DNA of 64,000 nt from Acidobacteriota bacterium (GCA_019239425.1 JAFAZX010000045.1:248001-312000); one strand, 5' to 3'; counted from the first letter of the stretch, positions 37,301 through 45,903 are shown. The notes: generated from the letters alone by a model not told the origin. Program-made: numbers and translations.

Positions 37301-37362
37301 AGGCCGAGATGGTCAAAGCCTTCCTCGACTCGACCGAATATCGAAACAGGTTCGGGCAGTAA
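31369..37362 (+). CDS. Giant secreted arylsulfotransferase-like / MBG-repeat / DUF4214 protein
   Basis: The 1997-residue product starts at GTG 31369 (weak AAAGG upstream) with a signal peptide ending near AAHAAPS. An Ig-like domain (about 45-140) precedes an arylsulfotransferase (ASST) region (about 254-577) with SFHHEARRLPDGKTVVLAG, DWTHANAIGYSPADGNLL and FSYQHDADYVPGD. Next come about eleven MBG-type beta modules (about 607-1520), each QTITF-x-DRTFGDxxF ... GAGSCTVTASQAGxxNY, then a Big_3-type Ig domain (about 1518-1607), Calx-beta (about 1611-1738) and a C-terminal DUF4214 (about 1743-1997, HYADFLSREPDAAGLQFW and YFGYLRRDPD). ASST enzymes move sulfate between phenols; here activity is unproven. 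The MBG/Calx-beta/DUF4214 part suggests a large extracellular or surface protein. No outer-membrane anchor is visible. Confidence 0.9.
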   Translation: MFSACPAPSSPLVDSRSRARLYACAAVLLAVLALSGGRAAHAAPSVQQLTPSVNSPQPVGTTVTWTAAVTDTDAGAFDYQFSVRLSGGDYSILRDFATINSFKWTPSEREGDFDIRVVARNLVTGEAGLLEVSYSVTSRVTGETPVVSATANPLVALYSAPPCDAGGSMRVRFWRTGDFTSQTTPWKSCLTGLSRNFYVAGMRPVTAYSMRQEFSDDPSAPVAVGPTLSFTTGSLPTKNFNPPASSALTPSAGDTGQDVLLHALLNRAAPPFITATNLSGALVWYYADDTSVQYATRPVEGGTILLVRDSQKMLREIDLAGNPVRETTLQAISEQLMARGANPITSFHHEARRLPDGKTVVLAGTERVLSDVQGPGPVAVVGEMIVVLDENWRVVWHWDSFEHLDVTRKALGNEKCPQFCITPSTTANDWTHANAIGYSPADGNLLLSIRHQAWVVKIDYEDGAGDGDVLWRLGKDGDFTIDSDDPYPWFSYQHDADYVPGDPNALALFDNGNLRQTVSGVTHNSRGQVLNLDEVNKTATLQLNADLGVYSGALGSAQKLTGGNFHFEAGFLGNAARSVETRPDGSPAFVLQTQNLTYRSFRMRDLYTPGAPAGEDQTISFDAVAAQTFGTTFDLGATATSGLPVGFRVVSGPATLDGNTLTFTGAGSVVVQADQDGNIRYNPAPFVRQTIAVDKAEQTITFGTLADRTFGDAPFAPAAAASSNLVVGFAAEGQCTFTNGQVNITGAGSCTITASQAGDANYNAASNVQRSFQISKANSTTTVNVTDATYDGLPHGGTANATGVGGLDQSLSVTYSGRNATAYGPSTSVPVNAGDYTASATFAGDANHAGGNDSKDFQIAKANQTITFNALADKRFGDAPFALSASSSSGLTVTLSVVSGPATLGGGMLTLDGAGAVTVRASQGGDANYGAAAAVERTFDVAKASQTITFGPPTDRTYGDPDFTLGATASSGLAVTFAAAGQCGVSGNTVHITGAGSCTVTASQAGSGNYSAAVDVARTFQIAKASQTTTFGALANRTFGDPDFALSAGVSSGLAVSFSASGTCTLSGNTVHINGAGSCTITASQSGNINFLAATDVARSFNVAKAIQTINITAHAPSSAAYDSRFTVAATGGGSGNPVTYAAAGSCSNSGATFTLTAGTGTCTVTYSQTGSANYEAAQATETVTAVKATQTITFNAPLDKTYGDADFQLTASASSGLSPSFAATGACTIAGSTVHINGAGSCTVIASQSGDANYNAATSVQRSFTISKAGSTTAVTVADATYDGLPHGATATASGVGGLSQSLAVTYSGRSATAYGPSATAPTNAGDYTASATFAGDQNHAGGGDSTDFRIAKATQSITFNALSNKTFGDAPFALSASSSSGLPVSFAVVSGPATLNGGTLTLDGAGAVTVRASQAGDGNYGAAAAVERTFDVAKAAQAISFGPLTDRTYGDPDFTLSASVPSGLAVTFAAAGNCTASGATVHIGGAGSCTVTASQAGDSNHSAAANVSRSFQVAKATTSLALASSAMTLPAGQTLTFTANVTSAAGVPTGSVQFKVDGTNAGIASSLNASGAATFTTSALTAGAHSVTAEYGGDANFKTATGTLASGQVVGGLFEFVQSVFAVNERDGSVAVTVRRMGDASQAAWVEYATDDGGGPSVTVPCSAPTGAALERCDYTHAQGLLQFAPGETEKTFTVLVNSDSYTEGVETIRVRLSNPAAGTALGEVASAAIEITDDTRQTWNPLAATEFFVRQHYADFLSREPDAAGLQFWTNEIESCGASAQCREVKRVNVSAAFFLSIEFQQTGYLSYRAHKAAFGNLAGRPVPVTRDEMLADVRVIGKDLIVNTEGWELKLEQNKRAYFEGFVSSARFTSLYPQTLAPEQFVDALNVNSNGALSQSERDALVNDLKNNAKTRAQVLRAVAEDADLSKAELNKAFVLTQYFGYLRRDPDAAPDADFVGWQFWLGKLNEFDGNYVEAEMVKAFLDSTEYRNRFGQ
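33691..35796 (+). repeat. In-gene duplication of a ~627-bp block (two copies, 1479 bp apart)
   Basis: The block 33691-34317 recurs at 35170-35796 with a constant 1479-base offset and no length change. Many stretches are identical at the DNA level, for instance around 33730 and 35209, and 34122 and 35601. Each copy encodes one DATYDGLPHG-type module plus two QTITF-type modules, so the repeat array grew by duplication of a three-module unit inside the giant gene. Confidence 0.8.
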
Positions 37363-37372
37363 CTTTGCACGC

Positions 37373-37393
37373 GGGCGGCGAGGAGGGCCGCCC
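37373..37393 (+). terminator. Terminator-like hairpin after the giant gene
   Basis: GGGCGGC (37373-37379) pairs with GCCGCCC (37387-37393), 11 bases after the stop codon. No T-run follows; transcription may continue into the exonuclease gene. Confidence 0.35.
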
Positions 37394-37428
37394 CCCAGAG
37401 ACCGCCGCGCTCTTCGCGCCGCCACGCG

Positions 37429-38376
37429 ATGAACGTCGACTACCAGGTCACTTACGTCAACGACCCGCGCCGGCTCGCCGCCTTGGCCGGGGCGCTCCAC
37501 ACGTCGTCCGCCCTCGCCCTCGACATCGAGACGGCGTCCTGGTGGAACCGGCGGGCCGAGCGCGTCTCCCTGATACAGCTCGCCTACCGCGAAGCCGGGC
37601 GACTGAGGGTCGCCGTCGTGGACGCCCTCGCGGGTTTCGACGTCACCGGGCTGCGCCCCGCGCTTGAGTCCGCCGCGGTGGCCAAGGCCGTCCACAACGC
37701 TTCCTTCGACGTGCCGAGGCTCGACCGACACCTCGGCCTGCGCGTCGCGCCCGTCCACGACACGATGCTGGCGGCCCGGCGCGGCGGCGAGCGCGGCTAC
37801 TCCCTCAAGGCGCAGGCCGAGAGACACCTCGGGATTGAGCTAGACAAGGGGGCGCGGCAGAGCGACTGGGGCGCGCGCCCGCTCGACCCGCGGCAGGTCG
37901 CCTACGCGGCGCTCGACGCGGCGGCAACGCTCCTGCTCTACGAGCACCAGCTAGGGCGCGGGCTGAAGGCCGAGTACCGGCCGCGCGCATGGGCGGCCGA
38001 GGCTCAGGCCGGACTCCCCCTGTCGGACGCGCCGGCCTTCGAGAGCAGCTCCTCGGTTTCAACTCCCGTCGTCGACGCGTCGCCATCTACCCGAGACCTT
38101 TCGGGGATACCGCTGGCGCTGCTGGGCGTCATCGTGGAATTGCCCTCGCGCTACGGGCCTGAAAGGCTGGCGGCGTCGGCGGGAGACGACCGCGTGGGCC
38201 TGGCCGGGTGGGTCATCGACCGCGTCCTCGGGCCGGAGGCGGAGGTGGACGAGGACGCCGCCAGAGAGGCGATAGCCTCCTTGTGTGAATTCGGGCTGGT
38301 CAGGCTCACGCCGGAGAGGAGGCTCGAAGCGAGCCCCGCGGGGCGGGAGGCCTGGCTCAGGGGCCGGCCCCGCTGA
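37429..38376 (+). CDS. RNase D-like 3'-5' exonuclease with C-terminal extension
   Basis: The 315-residue protein has a DEDDy exonuclease domain: DIET (Asp32, Glu34), HNASFD (Asp94), HDTML (Asp111) and the YAALDA motif (Tyr159, Asp163). The layout matches RNase D, which trims tRNA and other structured RNA 3' ends with two metal ions. Residues 200-315 do not look like HRDC; they are Ser/Pro-rich and then form a helical winged-helix-like segment (EDAAREAIASLCEFGLVRLT). The enzyme is cytoplasmic. It converges on the DUF2891 gene with a 5-base gap. The substrate could be DNA or RNA. Confidence 0.88.
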   Translation: MNVDYQVTYVNDPRRLAALAGALHTSSALALDIETASWWNRRAERVSLIQLAYREAGRLRVAVVDALAGFDVTGLRPALESAAVAKAVHNASFDVPRLDRHLGLRVAPVHDTMLAARRGGERGYSLKAQAERHLGIELDKGARQSDWGARPLDPRQVAYAALDAAATLLLYEHQLGRGLKAEYRPRAWAAEAQAGLPLSDAPAFESSSSVSTPVVDASPSTRDLSGIPLALLGVIVELPSRYGPERLAASAGDDRVGLAGWVIDRVLGPEAEVDEDAAREAIASLCEFGLVRLTPERRLEASPAGREAWLRGRPR

Positions 38377-38381
38377 CGGCC

Positions 38382-39722
38382 TCATCTACCTTTCATCGAC
38401 GCCTCGACGACTCCCACCCACTCCTCGAACGACTCGGCGGGCCAGTTGTTATCTACCCGCAGGGACTTCGGGTCGTACGGGCGCGGCGTGCCGCCGAACC
38501 AGTTGAACCAGCCGCGGCCCGGAACACACACCAACGGCACGTCGAACTCTTTGATCACGAACTCCGTCCCCGAGGGGAAGTCTGAACTTTGCGGAAGCCT
38601 TGAGCCGTCGTTCATTGCTCGCACGGCGTCACCTCCTCCGGCCGGGGCGCTCCGGGGCGAAGGCGTGGAGAGCATGTAGACGGCGAAAGTCGCCAGCCAG
38701 TGTTCGCCTGCGTAGTCGCCGCTTGCGACGTGCGGGAGTGTGGCCTCGGCGTGACGCGACGCCGCGAGCGCGAGCGTGCGGCGGCGGGGCGAGTCTTCGG
38801 GGAGGGCCGAGGCGATGCTCCTCATGCACCAGGCGCGGCTCAGGTTCAGGCCGTCGAGGTGGACGATCTTGGGGTCGGAGCGGTCGGTCACGTCCGCCGG
38901 GTTGAGGAGGTTCGGATAGACGCCATCCTCTACGCCGGGCAGGAACTCTTCGAACCAGCGCGCGAACTCCTCCGCGCCGAGCACGCGCCGCATCAGGTCG
39001 GCCTCGACCAGACTCGGCGAGAGGAAGTCGTCGCCGTTAGGCTCCCACGCGGCCGGGTAGTCCTTGTCCTTCCCGAAGTAGGTGCGGGCGCGCTCGGCGA
39101 CGAGCTGCTTCAGGAGGCCGACGTTTTGCAGAGACCTCACGTCGAGCGCCTTCTTCCTGAAGCCGCCCCAGAGCGCCTCCGCATAGTCCCACGCGAACGA
39201 GAGTCCGAAGGCGGTGTTGAAGTGCGTGCCGACGCGGATGGGGTACTTCTGCTTCGGGAAGAACGAGAGGTACTTCTCGACGACCGTAGCGGCGAGCGGG
39301 CGCAGCGCCTCGAACCAGCGGCCGGCGTCGGGGTCGGCCCATTGGTACAGCTCCTCGTGCAGCTTCAAAAGCCAGGCCCACCCGTAAGGCCGCTCGAAGG
39401 AGGCGCGCCCCGGCTCCCTGAAGTAGTCGTCTTCAACCCTCAGGTTCTCAACCGTCAGGTTCGCCGCGAGCGCCGCGCGAATCTCTGCTTCAGGTAACCC
39501 GCGCGCGCCGGTGCGCAGCAGGCGCACGAGCAGCCAGTGGCCGTGCACGGAGGAGTGCCAGTCGTAGCAGCCGTAGAAGGCCGGGTGCAGCTCCCTCGGC
39601 GACCCGAGCCGCGAGGGGCCGCTCATCACGTGGTCTAACTTGTTCGGGTACTCCCTGCGGACGCCTTCGAGCGCGAGGCGCGCGAAACGTGGGACGTACT
39701 CGTCATTCAACGTCTCACTCAC
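38382..39722 (-). CDS. DUF2891-family protein
   Basis: Starting at GTG 39722, with AGGAGGG 8 bases upstream, the product has 446 residues. HPAFYGCYDWHSSVHGHW, RPYGWAWLLKLHEEL and RVGTHFNTAFGLSFAWDYAE are the conserved helical, His/Trp-rich motifs of DUF2891, likely an alpha/alpha toroid. After about residue 335 there is an extra segment (SPRSAPAGGGDAVRAMNDG onward, ending VGVVEASMKGR) beyond the usual DUF2891 core. No enzymatic role is established. It lies 20 bases after the DUF979 gene, so it is probably co-transcribed with the DUF969/DUF979 membrane pair. Confidence 0.85.
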   Translation of the reverse strand: MSETLNDEYVPRFARLALEGVRREYPNKLDHVMSGPSRLGSPRELHPAFYGCYDWHSSVHGHWLLVRLLRTGARGLPEAEIRAALAANLTVENLRVEDDYFREPGRASFERPYGWAWLLKLHEELYQWADPDAGRWFEALRPLAATVVEKYLSFFPKQKYPIRVGTHFNTAFGLSFAWDYAEALWGGFRKKALDVRSLQNVGLLKQLVAERARTYFGKDKDYPAAWEPNGDDFLSPSLVEADLMRRVLGAEEFARWFEEFLPGVEDGVYPNLLNPADVTDRSDPKIVHLDGLNLSRAWCMRSIASALPEDSPRRRTLALAASRHAEATLPHVASGDYAGEHWLATFAVYMLSTPSPRSAPAGGGDAVRAMNDGSRLPQSSDFPSGTEFVIKEFDVPLVCVPGRGWFNWFGGTPRPYDPKSLRVDNNWPAESFEEWVGVVEASMKGR

Positions 39723-39742
39723 AACCCCAACCCTCCTTCGCT

Positions 39743-40700
<958 letters not shown>

Positions 40701-40717
<17 letters not shown>

Positions 40718-41483
40718 GAGCATCCTCCCTTCCGGCGACCGCGAGGCGCCGCCGCTGAAGCCTGTCGAGCAGGAAGAACTGCGCGGCCGCGACCACGACG
40801 GAGAGCACAGCGATAGGTATCGCGTAGAGCACGATGCTCCAGAGGCTCACGGCGTAACCCAGGGCGGGCGAGTTCAGCGTGCCGTAGACGAGCAGGATGC
40901 CGGCCTGCACCGGCGAGAGGTTCTGTCCGTAGAAGTTGCCGTAGTTCTCGCTCGCGGCCGACCCGGCCTTAATCCTCTCGACCTCTTTCTCGGGCAGCGC
41001 CTCGACGCTGCGCGCGCCCGCCTCCGATTCGGCGGCGCCCAGGGCCATCGGGAAGACGAGCGGGCGGACGAAGGCCGGGTGGCCGAGCAGGCGTATGCCG
41101 AGGATGCCCATCAGGACGCGGAAGAGTTGATAGGTGATGAGGAGCCGGCCGACCGTGGCGGCGCTGACGCGGCGGATGACGCGCGCCGACTGCTCCTGCA
41201 GGCCGTAGCGCTCGGCGAGCCCGATGGCCGGCAGCGTAATGATGAAGAGGGTCATCAGGCGGTTGTCGGCGAAGGCGCGGCCCAGGATGTTGATGATGCC
41301 CTCCTGCCCGGGCTTGGTCAGGACGGGGACGCCCTCGAAGGCGCCGACGCCGGAGAGGAGCGGCAGCCCCGCGACGAGGCCGGTGACCAGCCCCGCCGTC
41401 AAGACCACGAGCGTCGTGCGCAGACGCAAAGCGAGCCCGACCACCACGATCAACACCCCTGCGAGCTTGAAGATTTCTGGCAC
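40701..41483 (-). CDS. DUF969 membrane protein (permease subunit candidate)
   Basis: The 260-residue protein starts at GTG 41483 with AAGGAG upstream; that site lies in a small CTCC-CGAA-GGAG hairpin (41493-41504). About six helices are visible, with the DUF969 motifs [35 protein letters not shown] and [20 protein letters not shown]. Together with DUF979 it forms the conserved two-gene membrane unit, and the pair precedes DUF2891. It is the first gene of this leftward operon. Substrate remains unknown. Confidence 0.88.
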
Positions 41484-41604
41484 GTGTAGACTCTCCTTCG
41501 GGAGTTGGGGATAGGCGCGACCTACACTCTCTGCGGCAGAATCTCACATTTGAAGAAATCGCGACACCACGACGGCACGCACGAGGCGCGCTCAAGTATT
41601 CCTC

Positions 41605-41663
41605 AACCCCTTTCCATACCCTGTAGAGGCCGGGTCATGACCTTCGCAGGATGGAAAGGGGTT
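41605..41663 (+). promoter_or_regulatory. 13-bp hairpin that may hide the ribosome site of the BNR protein gene
   Basis: AACCCCTTTCCAT (41605-41617) pairs perfectly with ATGGAAAGGGGTT (41651-41663) across 33 bases. The right arm contains GGAAAGGGG, the only purine-rich ribosome-site candidate before the ATG at 41673. If it folds in the mRNA it would limit translation of the secreted protein. The inner GGCCGGGTCATGACC part can also pair locally. It is not a riboswitch class that I recognise. Confidence 0.4.
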
Positions 41664-41672
41664 TAGTTCGTC

Positions 41673-44114
41673 ATGTTGAAGAATCGGCCGCGTCACACGT
41701 CGAAGGGCCGGGCGCTCTCCGCGCTGCTCGTGCTCGCCACGCTCGCGCTCACGTTTGCGGGCACCACGTTCCGCGGGGCGGAGGCGTCGAGTCCTTCGGG
41801 CGGCACGCTCTCGCCGGCGGCCGGCGCGGCGGTGCGTTGGGACGGGACGGCGACGGGCGGCGCGGCGCCCAACGCGGAGGCCGACTGTACCGAGGGGAGC
41901 AACTGCGACACCTACACGCTCACCGTCGGCGGGACGGCGGCCGACTGGGTCGGGAAGCAGGTGCGCGTCGAGCTGAGCTGGCTCTCGCCCTCTTCGGACT
42001 TCGACCTGTACCTGTATAAGGACTCGCTCCGCGGGCCGCAGGTCAACAAGTCCACTACGGGGCCGGGCACGTCCGAGGCGGCGAACATCGACCCTTACAC
42101 GACGGGCACGGGCACATACCTCGTCCACGTCGTCTACTTCGCGGCCACGGCCGCCGACCAGTACCACGGCGCGGCGACGGTCATCACGTCTGACTCACCG
42201 CAGCCAACTCCGACCTCTACGCCGAAGCCGACGCCGACGCCGACGCCCCTTCCGACGAAGCCGGTCACCGTCGGCACCGAGGGCAACGAGCCGATAGTGC
42301 TCGCGGCGCCCGACGGCACCCTTTACGTCTCCGCGCTCCAGCACCTCTACCGCTCGCGGGACGGCGGCGCGACGTGGGCGAAACTGCCCGGCCCCGTCTT
42401 CGCCTCGCAGCTCAACCTCGCCTCCGACAGCTCCATCTCGGTCGACCCGGGCGGGCGACTCTACTTCACCTTCGACTACCCGTACGCGGGCACCACGGCC
42501 GTCTGCACCAGCGACGACCGCGGCGACAACTGGACGTGCAACCCCGCGGTCGTCCCCGGCGGCACGGATCGCATGTGGGTGCACGCGCCGACCGAGTCGG
42601 AGGCGTACGAGGTGACGAATGAGGGCCTCTACGAGACGACCTTTCTGCAGAGCGGCGACCGCGGGCTGACGTGGCTGCCCTCGGAGTTCGGCGAAGGGCT
42701 GCTCGAGCCGCAGACCGGCCCGCTCTTCAAGAAGCCTGGGAGCTTCAACGTCCTCCAGGTCATCAAGGACTCGGGCGGCCTCTCCTTCTACGTCTACGCG
42801 CCCGCCTCCGTGGGCGAGGTCTTCTCCGGCCTGCGGGCCACGGGGCTGCCGAACCCTTACGCGCTGCCGAGCGCCGCGTTGGGTGCGGACAACACGCTCT
42901 GGGTGGCGACCGAGGCGGCGAACCCCGCGGGCGGGCGGCAGGTGGTCGTCGCGCGCTCTTCGGACGAGGGGCTGCACTGGACGAAGCTCCCGCCCGTGCC
43001 GCAGACGACTCGGGGGACGGCCACCTTCGCGTGGGTCTCGGCCGGCAGGCGCGGCCACGTCGGCGTGCTCTACTACTACACCGCTTCGAACGGCGACCCC
43101 GGCTCACTCACCGACGCCGTCTGGTCTGCGGTCTGGGCCGAGTCTTACGACGCCGACTCGGCGCAGCCGACGTGGACGGTGCACACGCTTGAGGACTCGA
43201 TCCACACGGGCGCGGTCTGCATCGCCGCGAGTTGCTCGGGCAACGCGCGCTTCGCCGGCGACTTCATCAGCTCCTACATCGACGGCGGCGACGACGCGCA
43301 CCTCTCATGGGTGAAGGACGCGGGCGGTCAAACGTCCGTCCGCTACCAGCGCGTCCCGGCGCGCGCCTCCTGCGACACGCCGAACGTGGAGGACGACGAC
43401 CCTTCGCTCTCCTACGAGAGCGCCTGGCACACCTTGCGGGAAGCGGGCGCGAGCGGCGGCCACTTCCGCGCGGACTACGGGCAGGAGAACCGGCACGGCG
43501 TGAGCCTCTCGTTCGCGGTGCCCGAAGGCAGGAAGGCGCTCGTTAACTACTTCTACGCGCAGAGTCCGAAGGGCGGCACCGCCAACGTCTACCTCGACGG
43601 CGCGCAGGTCGCCACGGTCTCTTACAGAGGGGGCACGGCGCAGAACACGGCCAAGTCTCCGGCCTTCGGCTTCAGCCGACAGTTCTCCGGCATCGCGGCC
43701 GGCACGCACACTTTGAGGATCGTCCCGAACGGCGACGGCGTCTCCTACGTGGACGGCTTCTGTCTCTACAACGCGGGCGCGAACGCGCGGGCGGCGGGCG
43801 GTGCCCCCGGAGCGACTGCGGCCGGCGTGCAGTCGCTCATCGCGGGGCAGGGGCTGGTCAGAACGTTGACGCTCCCGGCCGGCGCACAGACGCTCAACGT
43901 GTTGGCCGAGGCGGGCGCGCCCGTGCCGTACAGGTTGGTGGTGCTCGACGCCGCCACGGGCGCGGTCGTGGCGGCGGCCGCGCCGTCGGCCGCGGGCCTC
44001 GCCGGCGTGGAAGTTCCGGTCAGGCCGGGCGGCACGTACCTGCTCAAACTCTTCAACGTCGGCGTGGGGCCGGTGCAGGTCTGGACGGCGGCGACGCCGT
44101 TCGTCACGCGCTAG
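41673..44114 (+). CDS. Secreted BNR/Asp-box (sialidase-fold-like) protein
   Basis: The 813-residue protein has a signal peptide (ALSALLVLATLALTFAG). A pre-peptidase-like beta domain follows (about 50-170, SWLSPSSDFDLYLYKDS), then a Pro/Thr linker (about 174-197, PTPTSTPKPTPTPTPLPT). A beta-propeller has four Asp boxes: SRDGGATW, SDDRGDNW, SGDRGLTW and SSDEGLHW (about 227, 277, 327 and 429). The C-terminal third is beta-rich, with a carbohydrate-binding-like AAGTHTLRIVPNGDGVSYVDG. No complete sialidase Arg triad or RIP motif is evident, so a glycosidase call is not warranted. It is extracellular, perhaps glycan-binding. It is divergent from the DUF969 operon. Confidence 0.82.
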   Translation: MLKNRPRHTSKGRALSALLVLATLALTFAGTTFRGAEASSPSGGTLSPAAGAAVRWDGTATGGAAPNAEADCTEGSNCDTYTLTVGGTAADWVGKQVRVELSWLSPSSDFDLYLYKDSLRGPQVNKSTTGPGTSEAANIDPYTTGTGTYLVHVVYFAATAADQYHGAATVITSDSPQPTPTSTPKPTPTPTPLPTKPVTVGTEGNEPIVLAAPDGTLYVSALQHLYRSRDGGATWAKLPGPVFASQLNLASDSSISVDPGGRLYFTFDYPYAGTTAVCTSDDRGDNWTCNPAVVPGGTDRMWVHAPTESEAYEVTNEGLYETTFLQSGDRGLTWLPSEFGEGLLEPQTGPLFKKPGSFNVLQVIKDSGGLSFYVYAPASVGEVFSGLRATGLPNPYALPSAALGADNTLWVATEAANPAGGRQVVVARSSDEGLHWTKLPPVPQTTRGTATFAWVSAGRRGHVGVLYYYTASNGDPGSLTDAVWSAVWAESYDADSAQPTWTVHTLEDSIHTGAVCIAASCSGNARFAGDFISSYIDGGDDAHLSWVKDAGGQTSVRYQRVPARASCDTPNVEDDDPSLSYESAWHTLREAGASGGHFRADYGQENRHGVSLSFAVPEGRKALVNYFYAQSPKGGTANVYLDGAQVATVSYRGGTAQNTAKSPAFGFSRQFSGIAAGTHTLRIVPNGDGVSYVDGFCLYNAGANARAAGGAPGATAAGVQSLIAGQGLVRTLTLPAGAQTLNVLAEAGAPVPYRLVVLDAATGAVVAAAAPSAAGLAGVEVPVRPGGTYLLKLFNVGVGPVQVWTAATPFVTR

Positions 44115-44433
44115 CCGGGCGACCGGCGAGAGTTGCTCCTCTGCCCCGCCGAAAGTTACCGCCTACCTTTTGCTCAAACATTACTTATTTGAGTTGAGCC
44201 CGGCTCCCCTGCCGGGCTCGCGCCGTCGCGCGCCGCCGACGGGCGCCGCAGCTTTTATATTTTTCTGACGCGGGCGGCTGTGTTAGTCTGTGCGCCGCAT
44301 GACTTTCAGGAGACCACGCGGTCTTGTTCAAGCTCGACAACCCCGTCTTCAGTTCAGGACTTAACAGCGGAGCCGACAGGTCGGCCCGCGACGCGTCCGC
44401 GCGCGCGGGCGCACGCACAACGGGAGGCGACTC
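44115..44433. other. Intergenic region with terminator hairpin and a small reading frame
   Basis: 319 bases between the BNR protein and the coiled-coil gene. It holds a strong hairpin (44196-44219), a CTCAAA/TTTGAG dyad (44173-44192), an AT-rich stretch CTTTTATATTTTTCTGA (44251-44267) that may contain a promoter, and a possible 37-codon gene (44324-44437). Confidence 0.5.
44196..44219 (+). terminator. GC-rich hairpin downstream of the BNR protein gene
   Basis: GAGCCCGGC (44196-44204) pairs perfectly with GCCGGGCTC (44211-44219), 82 bases after the stop codon. No T-run follows directly, so termination efficiency is uncertain. Confidence 0.5.
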
Positions 44434-44437
44434 ATGA
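44324..44437 (+). CDS. Possible 37-residue leader peptide overlapping the coiled-coil gene
   Basis: A TTG start at 44324 (CAGGAG about 12 bases upstream) opens a 37-codon frame beginning MFKLDNPVFSSGLNSGADRS. Its TGA stop overlaps the next ATG in the ATGA arrangement at 44434-44437, which is typical of real operon junctions. The sequence is Ala/Arg/Gly-rich after residue 14 and unrecognised. It may be a leader peptide, a small operon member, or chance. Confidence 0.3.
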   Translation: MFKLDNPVFSSGLNSGADRSARDASARAGARTTGGDS

Positions 44438-45183
44438 CTGGCAAAAAAGGTTGGGGCTCGACCGTCGCGGGCTGGTTCATCGAGCGCGACGAGGAGCCGG
44501 CCGGGCAGCAGGCGGAGGGGCCGTCCGGCGCTCCCGGCGACGCCTCGGTCGACGACCTCCTCGCGCGCTACGGCTCCGGCGGCGAAGGGGCCGGGGCGGC
44601 GCCGCGCCCGGCCGACCCCGCGGCGGTGGCCCCCTACACGACGCCCTCGCCGACGCAGGGCGTCTTCCAGACGACGCCGCCGCCCGCGACCGGCGGCCAG
44701 GTGGACTTCGACGCGGTCTTCGCCGCCGCGGGCGTGAACGACGAGGAGCGCCAGCGCGTGGGGAAGACGGTCGAGCTGCTCAGGAGCCTGCCGGCCGGAA
44801 CCGACGCCGCGGTCAAGAAGCAGATCGTCGAGGCCTCGCTGAAAGCCTTCGGCGTCCCCATCGAGCAGATCATCGAGGCGGGCGTCGAAGAGATACAGGC
44901 GCTCGACGGCTACACGCGCAACGCGGCCGCGGACAACCAGAAGCTGATCCAGGAGTCCGAGGCGCGCATCCGCGAATACGAGGAAGGGATCGCGAACATC
45001 CGCTCCGTCATGCAGCAGAGCGTCTCGGAGCTGCAGTCGGTCATCAAGACGTGCAACGACAAGAAGCTTGAGGTGCAGCAGGTCTTGGAGTTCTTCGGGC
45101 AGGACACGGTGGCGCGCGTGGTGAAGGAGTCGCCGAAGCTGCACGAGCCGTCGGCGCCGGGCGCCGGCACCGCCTCGAACTGA
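44434..45183 (+). CDS. Coiled-coil protein of the PspA/ABC cluster
   Basis: The 249-residue protein has a GGGAGG site before its ATG. After a Gly/Ala/Pro-rich low-complexity region (about 20-85) comes an ordered helical domain ([20 protein letters not shown]), and then a coiled coil at about 160-225 ([20 protein letters not shown]). There is no signal peptide or membrane helix. It lies 16 bases upstream of the PspA-like gene, so the products probably work together, perhaps as an adaptor or regulator of the PspA assembly (inference). The family is not recognised. Confidence 0.78.
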   Translation: MTGKKGWGSTVAGWFIERDEEPAGQQAEGPSGAPGDASVDDLLARYGSGGEGAGAAPRPADPAAVAPYTTPSPTQGVFQTTPPPATGGQVDFDAVFAAAGVNDEERQRVGKTVELLRSLPAGTDAAVKKQIVEASLKAFGVPIEQIIEAGVEEIQALDGYTRNAAADNQKLIQESEARIREYEEGIANIRSVMQQSVSELQSVIKTCNDKKLEVQQVLEFFGQDTVARVVKESPKLHEPSAPGAGTASN

Positions 45184-45199
45184 AGGAAGGGAGAAACCG

Positions 45200-45898
45200 A
45201 TGCTCAAACGCCTAGCCAACCTGTGGCGCGGCTTCCTCTCGCTCTGGATCTCGGACATCGAGAAGGAGCATCCCGAGATCGCCTACGAGAACGCCATCAA
45301 CTCGATGATCGCCAAGTACTCGAAGCTGAAGACCGCCACGGCGGCCATCATCCGCCGGCGCGAGGAACTCGACGACCGCTTCAAGCGGGCCTCGGCCGAG
45401 CTCGCGCAGACCGAGGCGGAGCTCGACACGGCGGTCTCCACCAACCAGGACGACCTCGCCGTCATCCTCATCCAGAAGAAGAACCAGCTCACGGCCGAGG
45501 TGGCGGAGCTGAAGGCCGAGATGGAGCAGGCGCGCTCGGACGCCGACTCGGCCAAGTCCTCGCTCCTCGGCGTCCAGTCCGAGATTCGCAAGCTCCAGAG
45601 CGAGCGCGACTCGATGCTCGCCAAGATGCAGTCGGCGCAGGCCCGCATCAAGGTGCAGGAGCAGCTCGACGGCCTCTCGGTGGACGCCGAGGTCAAGGCG
45701 CTCGACAACGTCCGCCAGCACATCAAGACGACCATCGCCGAGGCGAACCTCGGCAAGGAACTCTCCGAGTCGTCGCTCGACGCGCGCCTCGACGCGCTGC
45801 GCAACCAGACGGGCGACGTGGTCGCCCGCCAGCAGCTCGCCGAGCTCAAGGCCAAGAAGGCGGCGCAGCAGGGCGCGCAGGGGAACAAGACCATGTGA
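45200..45898 (+). CDS. pspA: PspA/Vipp1 (IM30) family membrane-remodelling protein
   Basis: The 232-residue protein begins with an amphipathic helix ([17 protein letters not shown]), then [17 protein letters not shown] and a long alpha-helical hairpin rich in Lys/Glu/Gln through about residue 200, the ESCRT-III-like fold of PspA/IM30. GGAAGG precedes the ATG. Such proteins polymerise on stressed inner membranes and preserve the proton motive force. The usual PspBC/PspF partners are absent; instead ABC-transporter subunits and a AAA+ ATPase follow on the same strand. This unusual context is the main interest. Confidence 0.85.
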   Translation: MLKRLANLWRGFLSLWISDIEKEHPEIAYENAINSMIAKYSKLKTATAAIIRRREELDDRFKRASAELAQTEAELDTAVSTNQDDLAVILIQKKNQLTAEVAELKAEMEQARSDADSAKSSLLGVQSEIRKLQSERDSMLAKMQSAQARIKVQEQLDGLSVDAEVKALDNVRQHIKTTIAEANLGKELSESSLDARLDALRNQTGDVVARQQLAELKAKKAAQQGAQGNKTM

Positions 45899-45903
45899 AG
45901 AGG

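Noticed and set aside
41605..41663. Riboswitch of a known class upstream of the BNR protein
   Set aside because: The stem is real, but the loop lacks the conserved core of c-di-GMP, cobalamin, TPP or other classes that I could compare by eye.
41673..44114. Sialidase call for the BNR protein
   Set aside because: Four Asp boxes are present, but no RIP motif or arginine triad could be identified, so only the fold is named.
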